Below are positions 7,956 to 21,548 of a stretch of DNA of 64,000 nt, one piece after another (position 1 is the stretch's first letter; each line of letters begins with the position of its first letter). The stretch is from contig NZ_KB911586.1 in NCBI RefSeq assembly GCF_000383615.1, forward strand, positions 67,276 to 131,275. The letters are read 5' to 3'. Source of the DNA: Streptomyces canus 299MFChir4.1 (GTDB lineage Bacteria; Actinomycetota; Actinomycetes; Streptomycetales; Streptomycetaceae). Both the position numbers and the translations under genes were made by a program. Under the pieces are notes generated by a model. It was not told where the DNA came from. It saw only the letters and a program-made list of their open reading frames with translations, and did not search any database.

Positions 7956-8681
7956 GTGAGCAAGCGCAGCAAGGCTCTCCGCGCTGCGGACGCCAAGGTC
8001 GACCGGGAGAAGCTGTACGCCCCGCTCGAGGCCGTCCGTCTCGCCAAGGAGACCTCCACCTCCAAGTTCGACGGCACCGTCGAGGTCGCCTTCCGTCTGG
8101 GTGTCGACCCGCGCAAGGCGGACCAGATGGTCCGTGGCACCGTGAACCTCCCGCACGGCACCGGTAAGACCGCCCGGGTCCTGGTCTTCGCGACCGGTGA
8201 CCGTGCCGAGGCCGCTCGTGCCGCGGGCGCCGACATCGTCGGCGCCGACGAGCTCATCGACGAGGTGTCGAAGGGCCGTCTGGACTTCGACGCCGTCGTC
8301 GCCACCCCGGACCTCATGGGCAAGGTCGGCCGCCTCGGCCGCGTGCTCGGTCCCCGTGGTCTCATGCCGAACCCCAAGACCGGCACCGTCACCCCCGATG
8401 TCACCAAGGCTGTCAACGACATCAAGGGCGGCAAGATCGAGTTCCGCGTCGACAAGCACTCGAACCTGCACTTCATCATCGGCAAGACGTCGTTCGACGA
8501 CACCAAGCTGGTGGAGAACTACGGCGCGGCGCTGGAGGAGATCCTCCGTCTGAAGCCGTCCGCCGCCAAGGGTCGCTACATCAAGAAGGCCGCCATCAGC
8601 ACCACGATGGGCCCCGGCATTCCGCTGGACTCCAACCGCACCCGCAACCTCCTCGTCGAGGAGGACCCGGCCGCGGTCTGA
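7956..8681 (+). CDS. rplA: 50S ribosomal protein L1
   Basis: 241 aa protein of the L1 stalk, which handles E-site tRNA release. It matches L1 through [51 protein letters not shown] and a closing [17 protein letters not shown] at 7956 follows AGGAG five bases upstream and yields the expected [12 protein letters not shown] start. L1 autoregulates the rplKA mRNA in other bacteria; no binding mimic was identified here. A perfect terminator hairpin follows 15 bp after the stop. Confidence 0.97.
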   Translation: MSKRSKALRAADAKVDREKLYAPLEAVRLAKETSTSKFDGTVEVAFRLGVDPRKADQMVRGTVNLPHGTGKTARVLVFATGDRAEAARAAGADIVGADELIDEVSKGRLDFDAVVATPDLMGKVGRLGRVLGPRGLMPNPKTGTVTPDVTKAVNDIKGGKIEFRVDKHSNLHFIIGKTSFDDTKLVENYGAALEEILRLKPSAAKGRYIKKAAISTTMGPGIPLDSNRTRNLLVEEDPAAV

Positions 8682-8696
8682 GACACCGGCAGGTTC

Positions 8697-8730
8697 ACGG
8701 GCCCCGCACCTTCCGAGGTGCGGGGCCCGT
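8697..8730 (+). terminator. Terminator of rplK-rplA
   Basis: Perfect 14-bp stem (8697-8710 with 8717-8730), 6-nt TTCCGA loop. No long T-run follows, as is common in high-GC actinobacteria. Confidence 0.85.
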
Positions 8731-8794
8731 TCCCATGTGCGGGGACGGTGCTCTGAGTTAGCGTGCGAGCAGGGCACTTGCACCAGGGGGACGC

Positions 8795-9637
8795 ATGAAG
8801 AGGACGACGGTCTGGCTCACGACGGCCGCCGTACTGGCGGCACTCGCCGCCTGTACGTCCTCCGGCTCCTCCGACCGGCCCGAGGAGCGCAGGCGGACGG
8901 CCTCGACCCCCGCCTCCCTCCCGGCCCTGCGCACCGCGGAAGGCTCCACCGTGCGGGCCCGGAGCGCCCGGGTGAGATCCACCACCGTGATGGGCACCCA
9001 ACTGTCCCTCACCGCCGACGGCGTCCTGGCCTGGCGCGAGGGCCTGTCCGGGGCCCTCACCCTCGACTACACCGGCGGCACCGCGGCCGAGACGATGCGC
9101 GCTCTCGGCGTCACGTCCATGGAGGCCCGCTACCTCGCCGACGCCTACTACGCGCGCATGGGTGACACCTTCGCCGCGAAGACGGGCGGCAAGCACTGGC
9201 TCAGGTACGCCTACGACGACCTGAAGAACCTCGGCGGGGGCGCCGACCTCGCCGACCAGATGCGCTCCACCACCCCGAACCAGTCGGTGCGGCTGCTGCT
9301 GGACTCCGCCGACGTGCGCGAGCTCGGCCGGGAGACCGTGGACGGCCAGGCCACCACGCACTACGCGGGCACCGTCGACGTCGAGGACGTCACCGACACC
9401 GAGCTCCGGCAGCGCCTCCAGAACGCCGACGTCACCGCCGAGACCCTCGACATCTGGATCAACGACAAGAACCTGTTGGTCAAGAAGGTCGAGAAGACCA
9501 GCACGGCGAACGGCAGGGTGACCCAGACCGCCCACTACAGCGACTACGGCGTCAAGGTCGCCGTACGGAAGCCGCCGGCCGCCGACACCGCGGACTTCAA
9601 ATCCCTCCTGTCACAGTCGAGCACCAACCCCACCTGA
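8795..9637 (+). CDS. Secreted lipoprotein (first of a related pair)
   Basis: 280 aa. A type II signal peptide ([20 protein letters not shown]) gives a lipobox LAAC with Cys20 as the lipidation site, so the mature protein is anchored outside the membrane. The body resembles the LppX/LprAFG/LprG-like fold family (beta-rich lipid-carrier-type lipoproteins) in pattern: [20 protein letters not shown] followed by a helical segment and a closing beta meander ([16 protein letters not shown]). Family assignment rests on this pattern only. The phrase ETVDG-x-TTHYAG recurs in the next gene, showing the two are paralogues. It sits between rplA and rplJ behind its own start region (GGGGGAC before ATG). 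Confidence 0.8.
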   Translation: MKRTTVWLTTAAVLAALAACTSSGSSDRPEERRRTASTPASLPALRTAEGSTVRARSARVRSTTVMGTQLSLTADGVLAWREGLSGALTLDYTGGTAAETMRALGVTSMEARYLADAYYARMGDTFAAKTGGKHWLRYAYDDLKNLGGGADLADQMRSTTPNQSVRLLLDSADVRELGRETVDGQATTHYAGTVDVEDVTDTELRQRLQNADVTAETLDIWINDKNLLVKKVEKTSTANGRVTQTAHYSDYGVKVAVRKPPAADTADFKSLLSQSSTNPT

Positions 9638-9728
9638 GCCGCAGGCAATTCACGGCCCCCTCGCGCGCCTCTCGGTTAAGCTCGCGGTCTTGTCTGTGAA
9701 TCGACCATGTGTTCCTTGGGGGGAATCA

Positions 9729-10580
9729 GTGGCTACTTCTGTACGACGTTCCGTGCGCGGTCGGACCATCGGCGCCGGGCTCGCCGCCGTGGCCCTCGCC
9801 GCGGGTGCGGTGAGCTGTTCCAAGGGGGGCGACGAGTCGCCCGAGATGACGCCCGCCGCTGCGGTCGCGAAGGCGGCGAAGAACACGGAGGACATCACCT
9901 CCTTCCACTACCGGATGAAGGGCGAGATGCCCGAGCAGGGGCGGGTCCAGGCCGAGGCCGCCATGCGGACCAAGCCCGACCTCGCGATGAGCATGAAGAT
10001 GACCGCGGCCGGTCAGGGCTCCGCGGAGATCCGTCTCGTCGACAAGGCCATGTACATCGGCGGCAACGCCGAGCTGGCCAAGGAGATGGACGGCAAGAAG
10101 TGGATGAAGTTCGACCTGTCCTCGCTCGGCAAGGACGGTGGGCTCGGTGCCACCGCGCCCGGCGCCGGCCAGGCCGACCAGAACCCGGCCTCCATGTCCT
10201 CCTTCCTCAACGGCGCCAAGAACGTGAAGAAGGTCGGCACCGAGACCGTGGACGGGGTCAAGACGACCCATTACGCGGGCGATGTCACCCTGGCCGAGCT
10301 CAAGGCATCCTTCAAGGACGCCGACAAGTCGGTCCGTGAGCAGCGCGAGAAGAGCACCGAACAGCTCCAGAAGCTGGGCCTGGACAAGTTCACGATGGAC
10401 ATGTGGGTCGACGGTGAGAACCACGCCAAGCAGTTCCGCATGCGGGGCGACGCCGACAAGGGCAAGTTCGACATGACCTTCACCTTCCTCGACTACAACA
10501 AGCCCGTGACCGTCGAGGCACCGCCCGCGAAGGACACCGCCGACCTGGCCGAGATGATGAAGGAACTCCAGAAGAGCTGA
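9729..10580 (+). CDS. Secreted lipoprotein (second of a related pair)
   Basis: 283 aa. GTG at 9729 follows GGGGGGA five bases upstream; an upstream in-frame ATG at 9690 has no such site. The signal peptide has Arg-rich n-region, Ala-rich core and lipobox AVSC with Cys30. The mature region begins with a Gly/Asp/Glu linker, then a beta-rich LppX/LprG-like body: [52 protein letters not shown] and [20 protein letters not shown]. These align with the preceding lipoprotein, so the pair arose by duplication. It may bind a hydrophobic ligand at the cell surface. The rplJ leader starts right after its stop. Confidence 0.82.
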   Translation: MATSVRRSVRGRTIGAGLAAVALAAGAVSCSKGGDESPEMTPAAAVAKAAKNTEDITSFHYRMKGEMPEQGRVQAEAAMRTKPDLAMSMKMTAAGQGSAEIRLVDKAMYIGGNAELAKEMDGKKWMKFDLSSLGKDGGLGATAPGAGQADQNPASMSSFLNGAKNVKKVGTETVDGVKTTHYAGDVTLAELKASFKDADKSVREQREKSTEQLQKLGLDKFTMDMWVDGENHAKQFRMRGDADKGKFDMTFTFLDYNKPVTVEAPPAKDTADLAEMMKELQKS

Positions 10581-10598
10581 GCGCCGTAGGACCGGATT

Positions 10599-10627
10599 TG
10601 CTTGACAGGGATCCGGTCCCGTACGCT
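10599..10627 (+). promoter_or_regulatory. Candidate rplJ-rplL promoter
   Basis: The -10 hexamer TACGCT (10622-10627, as at rpsL) has TTGCTT exactly 17 bp upstream. A better-looking TTGACA at 10603-10608 is only 13 bp from TACGCT, too close for that pairing. The start would fall just before the L10 leader structure. Confidence 0.45.
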
Positions 10628-10640
10628 CCTACAGAAGCCA

Positions 10641-10815
10641 AAGACCGCTGGTCGTTGCCGTGTCCTCGCAAGAGGGGGCGGTGGCCGAAGGATCCGCTGA
10701 AAATTGCGGACGACCCGCGCAGGTGACTGTGGATGTGCTCCCGGGAACACGTGCCTTGCGTATGTGATCGCGGTCGAGCTACGCCCCGTGCGCCTGCGCC
10801 GGGGCGTTTCGTTTT
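10641..10815 (+). promoter_or_regulatory. Ribosomal protein L10 leader of rplJ-rplL
   Basis: The 5' leader folds as a three-way junction. P1 is GGTCG (10650-10654) with CGACC (10711-10715); P2 is CCGTGTCCTC (10658-10667) with GAGGGGGCGG (10672-10681); P3 is TCCGC (10693-10697) with GCGGA (10706-10710). Flanking AAAGACCGC and GCGCAGGTGA sequences match what I recall of the L10-leader family, where L10(L12)4 binds the nascent mRNA. A GC hairpin with a T-run follows at 10782, so autoregulation by attenuation is likely. Confidence 0.75.
10782..10815 (+). terminator. Attenuator hairpin in the rplJ leader
   Basis: CGCCCCG (10782-10788) pairs with CGGGGCG (10800-10806), then TTTCGTTTTG. It lies upstream of the rplJ ribosome-binding site, so termination here would prevent expression of L10 and L7/L12. 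It is the natural effector of the preceding L10-binding junction. Confidence 0.7.
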
Positions 10816-10866
10816 GTGCAGCCCCTTCTGAGCGGTCCTCATCACCCGGAAGGAGGCCGACGCTCT

Positions 10867-11397
10867 ATGGCAAGGCCCGACAAGGCTGCCGCGGTAGCCG
10901 AGCTGACGGAGCAGTTCCGCAGCTCGAACGCCGCCGTGCTGACCGAGTACCGGGGTCTCACCGTGGCGCAGCTCAAGACGCTGCGTCGTTCGCTCGGTGA
11001 AGACGCCCAGTACGCCGTGGTGAAGAACACGCTGACCAAGATCGCGGCCAACGAGGCCGGGATCTCGACGCTCGACGACCTGTTCAACGGTCCGACGGCG
11101 GTTGCCTTCATCACCGGTGACCCGGTGACGTCGGCGAAGGGTCTTCGTGACTTCGCCAAGGACAACCCGAACCTCGTCATCAAGGGCGGTGTCCTTGACG
11201 GCAAGGCGCTGTCCGCCGACGAGATCAAGAAGCTTGCGGACCTCGAGTCCCGCGAGGTTCTGCTCGCCAAGCTGGCGGGTGCCTTCAAGGGCAAGCAGAC
11301 TCAGGCTGCTCAGGTCTTCCAGGCGCTCCCGTCGAAGCTCGTCCGCACCGTGGACGCGCTCCGTGCCAAGCAGGACGAGCAGGGCGGTGCCGAGTAA
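10867..11397 (+). CDS. rplJ: 50S ribosomal protein L10
   Basis: 176 aa base of the 50S stalk. The N-terminal domain (residues 1-130) binds 23S rRNA next to L11, and the C-terminal helix carries L7/L12 dimers. Recognisable are [34 protein letters not shown] and [16 protein letters not shown] at 10867 lies nine bases after AGGAGG and gives [13 protein letters not shown]. It is preceded by an L10-leader structure and an attenuator, and followed by rplL after 123 bp. Confidence 0.97.
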   Translation: MARPDKAAAVAELTEQFRSSNAAVLTEYRGLTVAQLKTLRRSLGEDAQYAVVKNTLTKIAANEAGISTLDDLFNGPTAVAFITGDPVTSAKGLRDFAKDNPNLVIKGGVLDGKALSADEIKKLADLESREVLLAKLAGAFKGKQTQAAQVFQALPSKLVRTVDALRAKQDEQGGAE

Positions 11398-11520
11398 CTC
11401 GGCTCGCATCATGACCGCCGCCTGAGGCAGCCGCCCCGGGAAGTGGTCGTAGCGGGCCGAACGTACGCCCGCCAGACATGTACATCGGCACCAGCCGAAT
11501 TAGTGGAAGGATCGCCCCTC

Positions 11521-11904
11521 ATGGCGAAGCTCAGCCAGGAAGACCTGCTCGCGCAGTTCGAGGAGATGACCCTCATCGAGCTCTCCGAGTTCGTGAAGGC
11601 CTTCGAGGAGAAGTTCGACGTCACCGCCGCCGCGGCCGTCGCCGTTGCGGGCCCGGCCCAGGGTGGCCCCGCCGCCCCGGTCGAGGAGGAGCAGGACGAG
11701 TTCGACGTCATCCTCACGGGTGCCGGCGACAAGAAGATCCAGGTCATCAAGGTCGTGCGTGAGCTGACCTCCCTGGGTCTGAAGGAGGCCAAGGACCTCG
11801 TGGACGGCGCCCCGAAGCCCGTTCTCGAGAAGGTCGCCAAGGAGGCCGCCGAGAAGGCCGCCGAGTCCCTCAAGGGCGCCGGCGCCTCCGTCGAGGTCAA
11901 GTAA
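11521..11904 (+). CDS. rplL: 50S ribosomal protein L7/L12
   Basis: 127 aa acidic stalk protein, present as dimers on L10, that recruits and activates translational GTPases. It has an N-terminal dimerisation domain ([26 protein letters not shown]), an Ala/Val/Pro hinge (about 38-55) and a conserved C-terminal factor-binding domain ([39 protein letters not shown]). ATG at 11521 is chosen by the exact family N-terminus and GGAAGGA upstream. A strong hairpin follows before rpoB, expected to reduce read-through. Confidence 0.98.
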   Translation: MAKLSQEDLLAQFEEMTLIELSEFVKAFEEKFDVTAAAAVAVAGPAQGGPAAPVEEEQDEFDVILTGAGDKKIQVIKVVRELTSLGLKEAKDLVDGAPKPVLEKVAKEAAEKAAESLKGAGASVEVK

Positions 11905-11945
11905 CACCTCACAGGCCTTTTCGATCGGCCTGTAACGCGCAAGCA

Positions 11946-11983
11946 CCGAAGAGCGATCATCCATCCGGGTGGTCGCTCTTCGG
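11946..11983 (+). terminator. Terminator/attenuator between rplL and rpoB
   Basis: A 14-bp stem (11946-11959 with 11970-11983; one G-T pair) with a 10-nt loop, 42 bp after the rplL stop. It probably lowers read-through from the high rplJL level to the lower rpoBC level. The rest of the 560-bp gap (to 12464) holds the rpoB promoter, a weaker TTGACG-N17-AATTCT at 12086-12114 and no convincing gene. Confidence 0.75.
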
Positions 11984-12253
11984 CGTTCCTGGAGGCGCGG
12001 TCACGGTTACCTTGCGGCCTCGTGGGCGAGGGGTATGGTGATCTTCGTCGTGTCTCCCGGAACCTCAGGTTCGGGCAGGGGGGCCTTGACGAACCGCACG
12101 CAGCGCGCAATTCTCAGGACGCGTCGCCAGAACGGTCCGAATCCGAGGCATGGATCGGCGACGAAGAGGGCAGTATCAACGTGCGTTGAGGGCACCATGC
12201 CGAGGACGTTGAGGGCAGCGAGAGTTTTTGAAGACCGGGCAGAAAAGCAGGGC

Positions 12254-12282
12254 TGGACATCAGTGCGCCAAGTGGCTACACT
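12254..12282 (+). promoter_or_regulatory. rpoB-rpoC promoter
   Basis: TGGACA, 17-bp spacer, TACACT: a good housekeeping-sigma promoter at optimal spacing, about 180 bp before the rpoB start. It gives rpoBC its own transcription start separate from rplJL. Confidence 0.7.
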
Positions 12283-12464
12283 GACCCTTTGCGCTGCCTG
12301 TTAGCTGTCCCCTGCCCGTCACCAGGGGTCTGCCCTCGCCTCAGCATCGACGACCGGACCATCTCTGAGCTGGCCTTTTGGCCACATCGAAGAGACCTGT
12401 GTCTGTGCCGCGGAGAGGGCCCGGGGAGCGCGTAGTGAGTCCGAGCCCTCGGAAGGACCCCCTC

Positions 12465-15400
12465 TTGGCCGCCTCGCGCACTGCCTCGACCGCGAATACG
12501 AACAACGCCGCCAGCACCGCCCCGCTGCGCATCTCCTTTGCAAAGATCAAGGAGCCTCTTGAGGTTCCCAACCTGCTCGCGCTGCAGACCGAGAGCTTTG
12601 ACTGGCTGCTCGGGAACACCGCCTGGCAGAGTCGGGTCGAGGAGGCTCTTGAGTCCGGTCAGGACGTCCCCACCAAGTCCGGTCTGGAGGAGATCTTCGA
12701 GGAGATCTCCCCGATCGAGGACTTCTCCGGGTCGATGTCGCTGACGTTCCGCGACCACCGTTTCGAGCCGCCGAAGAACAGCATCGACGAGTGCAAGGAG
12801 CGCGACTTCACGTACGCCGCCCCGCTCTTCGTTACGGCGGAGTTCACCAACAACGAGACCGGCGAGATCAAGTCCCAGACGGTCTTCATGGGCGACTTCC
12901 CGCTCATGACCAACAAGGGCACCTTCGTCATCAACGGCACCGAGCGTGTCGTGGTGTCGCAGCTGGTCCGCTCGCCGGGTGTCTACTTCGACTCCTCCAT
13001 CGACAAGACGTCCGACAAGGACATCTTCTCGGCCAAGATCATCCCGTCCCGGGGTGCCTGGCTGGAGATGGAGATCGACAAGCGCGACATGGTCGGTGTC
13101 CGCATCGACCGCAAGCGCAAGCAGTCCGTCACCGTGCTCCTGAAGGCTCTCGGCTGGACCACCGAGCAGATCCTTGAGGAGTTCGGCGAGTACGAGTCGA
13201 TGCGCGCCACCCTGGAGAAGGACCACACCCAGGGCCAGGACGACGCGCTGCTCGACATCTACCGCAAGCTGCGTCCGGGCGAGCCCCCCACGCGTGAGGC
13301 CGCCCAGACGCTTCTGGAGAACCTCTACTTCAACCCGAAGCGTTACGACCTCGCCAAGGTCGGCCGCTACAAGGTCAACAAGAAGCTGGGTGCGGACGCT
13401 CCGCTGGACGCGGGCATCCTGACCGTCGAGGACATCATCTCGACGATCAAGTACCTGGTGAAGCTGCACGCCGGCGAGACCGAGACCACCGGTGACAGCG
13501 GCACCTCGATCGTCGTCGAGACCGACGACATCGACCACTTCGGCAACCGTCGTCTGCGCAGCGTCGGCGAGCTCATCCAGAACCAGGTCCGCACGGGTCT
13601 GGCTCGTATGGAGCGCGTCGTCCGTGAGCGCATGACGACCCAGGACGTCGAGGCGATCACGCCGCAGACCCTGATCAACATCCGGCCGGTCGTCGCCTCC
13701 ATCAAGGAGTTCTTCGGCACCAGCCAGCTGTCGCAGTTCATGGACCAGAACAACCCGCTGTCGGGTCTCACCCACAAGCGCCGTCTGTCGGCTCTTGGCC
13801 CGGGTGGTCTCTCCCGTGAGCGGGCCGGCTTCGAGGTCCGTGACGTGCACCCCTCGCACTACGGCCGTATGTGCCCGATCGAGACGCCCGAAGGCCCGAA
13901 CATCGGTCTGATCGGTTCGCTCGCCTCCTACGGCCGCGTCAACGCGTTCGGTTTCGTCGAGACGCCGTACCGCAGGGTCACCGGCGGCGTCGTCACCGAC
14001 GAGGTCGACTACCTGACGGCCGACGAGGAGGACCGCTTCGTCATCGCGCAGGCCAACGCCACGCTCAACGACGACATGCGGTTCGAGGAGTCCCGGGTCC
14101 TGGTCCGCCGTCGTGGCGGTGAGGTCGACTACGTCCCCGGTGACGACGTCGACTACATGGACGTCTCGCCGCGCCAGATGGTGTCGGTCGCGACCGCCAT
14201 GATCCCGTTCCTCGAGCACGACGACGCCAACCGTGCCCTCATGGGCGCGAACATGATGCGTCAGGCGGTGCCGCTCATCAAGAGCGAGTCCCCGCTCGTC
14301 GGCACCGGCATGGAGTACCGCTCCGCCGTCGACGCCGGCGACGTGGTCAAGGCCGAGAAGGCGGGTGTGGTCCAGGAGGTCTCCGCGGACTACATCACCA
14401 CCGCCAACGACGACGGCACGTACATCACGTACCGCCTGGCCAAGTTCGCCCGCTCCAACCAGGGCACCTCGGTCAACCAGAAGGTCATCGTCAACGAGGG
14501 CGACCGGATCATCGAGGGCCAGGTCCTGGCCGACGGTCCGGCCACCGAGAACGGCGAGATGGCGCTGGGCAAGAACCTGCTCGTGGCGTTCATGCCGTGG
14601 GAGGGTCACAACTACGAGGACGCGATCATCCTGTCGCAGCGCCTCGTGCAGGACGACGTCCTCTCCTCGATCCACATCGAGGAGCACGAGGTCGACGCCC
14701 GTGACACCAAGCTCGGCCCCGAGGAGATCACCCGGGACATCCCGAACGTCTCCGAGGAGGTCCTCGCCGACCTCGACGAGCGCGGCATCATCCGTATCGG
14801 TGCCGAGGTCGTCGCCGGTGACATCCTCGTCGGCAAGGTCACGCCCAAGGGTGAGACCGAGCTGACGCCGGAGGAGCGCCTGCTCCGTGCGATCTTCGGT
14901 GAGAAGGCCCGTGAGGTCCGTGACACCTCGCTGAAGGTGCCGCACGGCGAGATCGGCAAGGTCATCGGCGTCCGCGTCTTCGACCGTGAAGAGGGCGACG
15001 AGCTGCCGCCGGGCGTGAACCAGCTGGTTCGTGTCTACGTGGCGCAGAAGCGCAAGATCACGGACGGTGACAAGCTCGCCGGCCGACACGGCAACAAGGG
15101 TGTCATCTCCAAGATCCTGCCCATCGAGGACATGCCGTTCCTCGAGGACGGGACCCCGGTCGACATCATCCTCAACCCGCTGGGTGTGCCGTCCCGAATG
15201 AACCCGGGACAGGTTCTGGAGATCCACCTCGGCTGGCTCGCCAGCCGCGGCTGGGACGTCTCCGGCCTCGCCGAGGACTGGGCGCAGCGCCTCCAGGTCA
15301 TCGGCGCCGACGCCGTCGCCCCGGGCACCAACGTCGCGACCCCGGTCTTCGACGGTGCCCGTGAGGACGAGCTCGCGGGTCTGCTCCAGCACACCATCCC

Positions 15401-15950
15401 GAACCGCGACGGCGAGCGCATGGTGCAGCCGACCGGTAAGGCGAGGCTGTTCGACGGCCGCTCCGGCGAGCCGTTCCCGGAGCCGATCTCGGTCGGCTAC
15501 ATGTACATCCTCAAGCTCCACCACCTGGTCGACGACAAGCTCCACGCCCGCTCGACCGGTCCGTACTCGATGATCACCCAGCAGCCGCTGGGTGGTAAGG
15601 CCCAGTTCGGTGGCCAGCGCTTCGGTGAGATGGAGGTGTGGGCGCTGGAGGCATACGGCGCCGCGTACGCCCTCCAGGAGCTGCTGACCATCAAGTCCGA
15701 CGACGTGACCGGCCGCGTGAAGGTCTACGAGGCCATCGTCAAGGGCGAGAACATTCCCGAGCCCGGCATCCCCGAGTCCTTCAAGGTGCTCATCAAGGAG
15801 ATGCAGTCCCTGTGCCTCAACGTGGAGGTGCTGTCCTCGGACGGCATGTCCATCGAGATGCGCGACACCGACGAGGACGTCTTCCGCGCGGCGGAAGAGC
15901 TCGGCATCGACCTGTCCCGGCGCGAGCCGAGCAGCGTCGAAGAGGTCTGA
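12465..15950 (+). CDS. rpoB: DNA-directed RNA polymerase subunit beta
   Basis: 1161 aa catalytic beta subunit. The rifampicin pocket reads [15 protein letters not shown] through [13 protein letters not shown], with Asp427, His437 and Ser442 in the wild-type, rifampicin-sensitive state. Other core motifs are [29 protein letters not shown] (here [20 protein letters not shown]), [17 protein letters not shown] and the C-terminal [26 protein letters not shown]. The TTG start at 12465 is preferred: GGAAGGA lies seven bases upstream and the numbering matches the H437/S442 positions known from Streptomyces. A GTG at 12435 with GGGGAG six bases upstream would add ten residues and cannot be excluded. 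rpoC follows after 100 bp. Confidence 0.97.
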   Translation: MAASRTASTANTNNAASTAPLRISFAKIKEPLEVPNLLALQTESFDWLLGNTAWQSRVEEALESGQDVPTKSGLEEIFEEISPIEDFSGSMSLTFRDHRFEPPKNSIDECKERDFTYAAPLFVTAEFTNNETGEIKSQTVFMGDFPLMTNKGTFVINGTERVVVSQLVRSPGVYFDSSIDKTSDKDIFSAKIIPSRGAWLEMEIDKRDMVGVRIDRKRKQSVTVLLKALGWTTEQILEEFGEYESMRATLEKDHTQGQDDALLDIYRKLRPGEPPTREAAQTLLENLYFNPKRYDLAKVGRYKVNKKLGADAPLDAGILTVEDIISTIKYLVKLHAGETETTGDSGTSIVVETDDIDHFGNRRLRSVGELIQNQVRTGLARMERVVRERMTTQDVEAITPQTLINIRPVVASIKEFFGTSQLSQFMDQNNPLSGLTHKRRLSALGPGGLSRERAGFEVRDVHPSHYGRMCPIETPEGPNIGLIGSLASYGRVNAFGFVETPYRRVTGGVVTDEVDYLTADEEDRFVIAQANATLNDDMRFEESRVLVRRRGGEVDYVPGDDVDYMDVSPRQMVSVATAMIPFLEHDDANRALMGANMMRQAVPLIKSESPLVGTGMEYRSAVDAGDVVKAEKAGVVQEVSADYITTANDDGTYITYRLAKFARSNQGTSVNQKVIVNEGDRIIEGQVLADGPATENGEMALGKNLLVAFMPWEGHNYEDAIILSQRLVQDDVLSSIHIEEHEVDARDTKLGPEEITRDIPNVSEEVLADLDERGIIRIGAEVVAGDILVGKVTPKGETELTPEERLLRAIFGEKAREVRDTSLKVPHGEIGKVIGVRVFDREEGDELPPGVNQLVRVYVAQKRKITDGDKLAGRHGNKGVISKILPIEDMPFLEDGTPVDIILNPLGVPSRMNPGQVLEIHLGWLASRGWDVSGLAEDWAQRLQVIGADAVAPGTNVATPVFDGAREDELAGLLQHTIPNRDGERMVQPTGKARLFDGRSGEPFPEPISVGYMYILKLHHLVDDKLHARSTGPYSMITQQPLGGKAQFGGQRFGEMEVWALEAYGAAYALQELLTIKSDDVTGRVKVYEAIVKGENIPEPGIPESFKVLIKEMQSLCLNVEVLSSDGMSIEMRDTDEDVFRAAEELGIDLSRREPSSVEEV

Positions 15951-15957
15951 CGGGAGT

Positions 15958-15992
15958 CCGGCCGGAGGACCTGGTGAGGGACCTCCGGCCGG
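15958..15992 (+). terminator. Intercistronic hairpin between rpoB and rpoC
   Basis: Perfect 11-bp stem CCGGCCGGAGG/CCTCCGGCCGG (15958-15968 with 15982-15992), 13-nt loop, no T-run. As rpoC has no visible promoter of its own, it is more likely an mRNA-stability or pausing element than a full terminator. Confidence 0.5.
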
Positions 15993-16050
15993 CCCCTGGA
16001 CCCCCGTTTCAGACCCCAAGACTTACAACCCTGAGAGGGATTGACGCATA

Positions 16051-19950
<3,900 letters not shown>

Positions 19951-19970
19951 GACCTGCGTCTGAACGACTG

Positions 19971-20010
19971 AAGGGCGCCCACTCCGTCTTCGTCCGGGGT
20001 GGGCGCCCTT
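19971..20010 (+). terminator. Terminator of rpoB-rpoC
   Basis: Perfect 12-bp stem AAGGGCGCCCAC/GTGGGCGCCCTT (19971-19982 with 19999-20010), with an extended loop, 20 bp after the rpoC stop, followed by CGGCGTTCG rather than a T-run. Confidence 0.88.
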
Positions 20011-20190
20011 CGGCGTTCGTACCGGGGCTACCGCGCTACCGGGCTCAGGAGGCCGTGGAGCGCGTCTGGAGCCCCGCGGGCTGGGTCCCGGCCCGGGGTC
20101 TCCCACCGGCTCTCCATCGCGGCTGAGCCGCCTGGGCGTTTCCGGTGGAGGATGCGGGAACCTGTCCCGGTATCGGAGCGTTGGAGCATC

Positions 20191-20844
20191 ATGGAGGCAT
20201 TCGACCGCCCAGGGGGTGCTCCTGTGTCGCAACCGTCGTGGCAACCGTGGCAGGGCAAGGACGAGTCGCCGTCAGGGCCGGGCAGGGACGGCCCGGTGGC
20301 GGGGTCCTGGTCCGGCGCGCACGCCCCTGTCGCGCGCCCCTGGCCCGGATATGCCGCTCCGCAGCCCGTCGGCTCCGCCATGCTCGCCTCGCACGCCGAC
20401 CGTGAGCGGGCCGTCGATGTGCTGCGGGCCGGGTACGGGGAGGGGCGGCTGGAGAAGGGCGAGTTCGACAAGCGGGTGGAGCGGGCGTACGGGGCGCGGA
20501 CCGTGGGGGAGCTGGCGCTGCTCGTCGCCGATCTGCCGCTCGGGCCCATGCCGCAGCCGGCGCCCGTCACCGCCGTACCGCGGACGTTTCTGCCGGCCCC
20601 TCGGCCGCGGGCGAACGGGAAGGCGGTCGGAGCCGCCGTGTGCGGGCTGCTGTGTGTGCCGACCTTCGGGTTCACCGGGATTCCGGCGGTGATCCTCGGG
20701 CACGCGGCGCGGGCGGAGATCGAGCGGACGGGAGAGGGAGGTGACGGGCTCGCGCTGACCGGGCTCGTGTTCGGCTGGCTGTCGATCGCCGCGTGGTCGA
20801 TCCTGATGACGCTGGTGGTCGCGGTGGGGCTCGCCTCCGGGTGA
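20191..20844 (+). CDS. DUF1707/DUF4190 domain membrane protein
   Basis: 217 aa. A Pro/Gly/Trp-rich N-terminal segment is followed by a DUF1707 module (SHADRERAVDVLRAGYGEGRLEKGEFDKR...ARTVGELALLVADLP, about residues 60-105), then a DUF4190-type membrane part with two hydrophobic hairpins (AVCGLLCVPTFGFTGIPAVILGHAAR and LALTGLVFGWLSIAAWSILMTLVVAVGLA). Function unknown; DUF1707 proteins are common small membrane or regulatory proteins in Streptomyces. ATG at 20191 follows TTGGAG closely; GTG at 20224 behind AGGGGG is the alternative. It lies alone between rpoC and rpsL. Confidence 0.78.
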   Translation: MEAFDRPGGAPVSQPSWQPWQGKDESPSGPGRDGPVAGSWSGAHAPVARPWPGYAAPQPVGSAMLASHADRERAVDVLRAGYGEGRLEKGEFDKRVERAYGARTVGELALLVADLPLGPMPQPAPVTAVPRTFLPAPRPRANGKAVGAAVCGLLCVPTFGFTGIPAVILGHAARAEIERTGEGGDGLALTGLVFGWLSIAAWSILMTLVVAVGLASG

Positions 20845-20952
20845 GCGCCCGAAGGCGCCGCTCTCATGTGTGCGCCACGTGAAATCGAAGATCGTCCACG
20901 GCGTAGGGGCTTGACATCGACCCCTCCGCGAGGGTGCCGCCGTCCATCTGTT

Positions 20953-20981
20953 TTGACCGCAGCGAATGAGCTGGGTACGCT
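20953..20981 (+). promoter_or_regulatory. str operon (rpsL) promoter
   Basis: TTGACC, 17-bp spacer, TACGCT: five of six -35 matches and optimal spacing. The predicted transcript carries a leader of about 187 nt before the rpsL GTG, which includes the hairpin element at 21098-21130. The 330-bp gap after the DUF1707 gene contains no gene. Confidence 0.75.
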
Positions 20982-21097
20982 CAGACCTTGTGCCTGGGGT
21001 GTGCCCTGGCTCCCGTGCGTGCCTTCAACCGCATAGGGGGAGTCGTAAGCGGCCACCGTAATCTGCGCCCTTTTCGCCTCGCGGCGGAAGTCCGCGG

Positions 21098-21130
21098 CTT
21101 CGACACACCCGACCGCGTGGGTCGGCGAAG
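21098..21130 (+). promoter_or_regulatory. rpsL leader hairpin element shared with rpsJ
   Basis: Positions 21101-21127 are a 27-nt sequence identical to 28804-28830 in the rpsJ leader. It contains CCGACC-GCGTG-GGTCGG as a hairpin, and here an outer CTTCG/CGAAG stem (21098-21102 with 21126-21130) encloses it, leaving ACACAC as a one-sided bulge. It ends 47 nt before the rpsL start. Conservation of unpaired as well as paired bases suggests a protein-binding mRNA site. Confidence 0.7.
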
Positions 21131-21174
21131 TTCCAGGTTAGCTTCACACTCGGCACACAGAAACCGGAGAAGTA

Positions 21175-21546
21175 GTGCCTACGATCCAGCAGCTGGTCCG
21201 GAAGGGCCGGCAGGACAAGGTCGAGAAGAACAAGACGCCCGCGCTTGAGGGTTCGCCCCAGCGCCGTGGCGTCTGCACGCGCGTGTTCACGACCACCCCG
21301 AAGAAGCCGAACTCGGCCCTGCGTAAGGTCGCGCGTGTGCGTCTGACCAGCGGGATCGAGGTCACTGCTTACATTCCGGGTGAGGGACACAACCTGCAGG
21401 AGCACTCCATCGTGCTCGTGCGCGGCGGCCGTGTGAAGGACCTGCCCGGTGTTCGTTACAAGATCATCCGCGGTTCGCTTGACACCCAGGGTGTCAAGAA
21501 CCGCAAGCAGGCCCGCAGCCGCTACGGCGCCAAGAAGGAGAAGTAA
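21175..21546 (+). CDS. rpsL: 30S ribosomal protein S12
   Basis: 123 aa decoding-centre protein. The streptomycin-related loops are wild type: Lys43 in TTPKKPNS and Lys88 in GGRVKDLPG, the positions where K43N and K88E changes confer resistance in Streptomyces. The family N-terminus [11 protein letters not shown] and [16 protein letters not shown] are clear. GTG at 21175 follows CCGGAGAAG. It is first of the str operon, with rpsG two bases downstream, and is preceded by a structured leader. Confidence 0.98.
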   Translation: MPTIQQLVRKGRQDKVEKNKTPALEGSPQRRGVCTRVFTTTPKKPNSALRKVARVRLTSGIEVTAYIPGEGHNLQEHSIVLVRGGRVKDLPGVRYKIIRGSLDTQGVKNRKQARSRYGAKKEK

Positions 21547-21548
21547 GA

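Noticed and set aside
10603..10627. TTGACA paired with TACGCT as the rplJ promoter
   Set aside because: The spacer is only 13 bp. TTGCTT at 17 bp was listed instead, with modest confidence.
12007..12198. Small minus-strand frame of 63 codons in the rplL-rpoB gap
   Set aside because: No ribosome-binding site or family similarity, and it overlaps a region with promoter-like sequence; not enough to call a gene.
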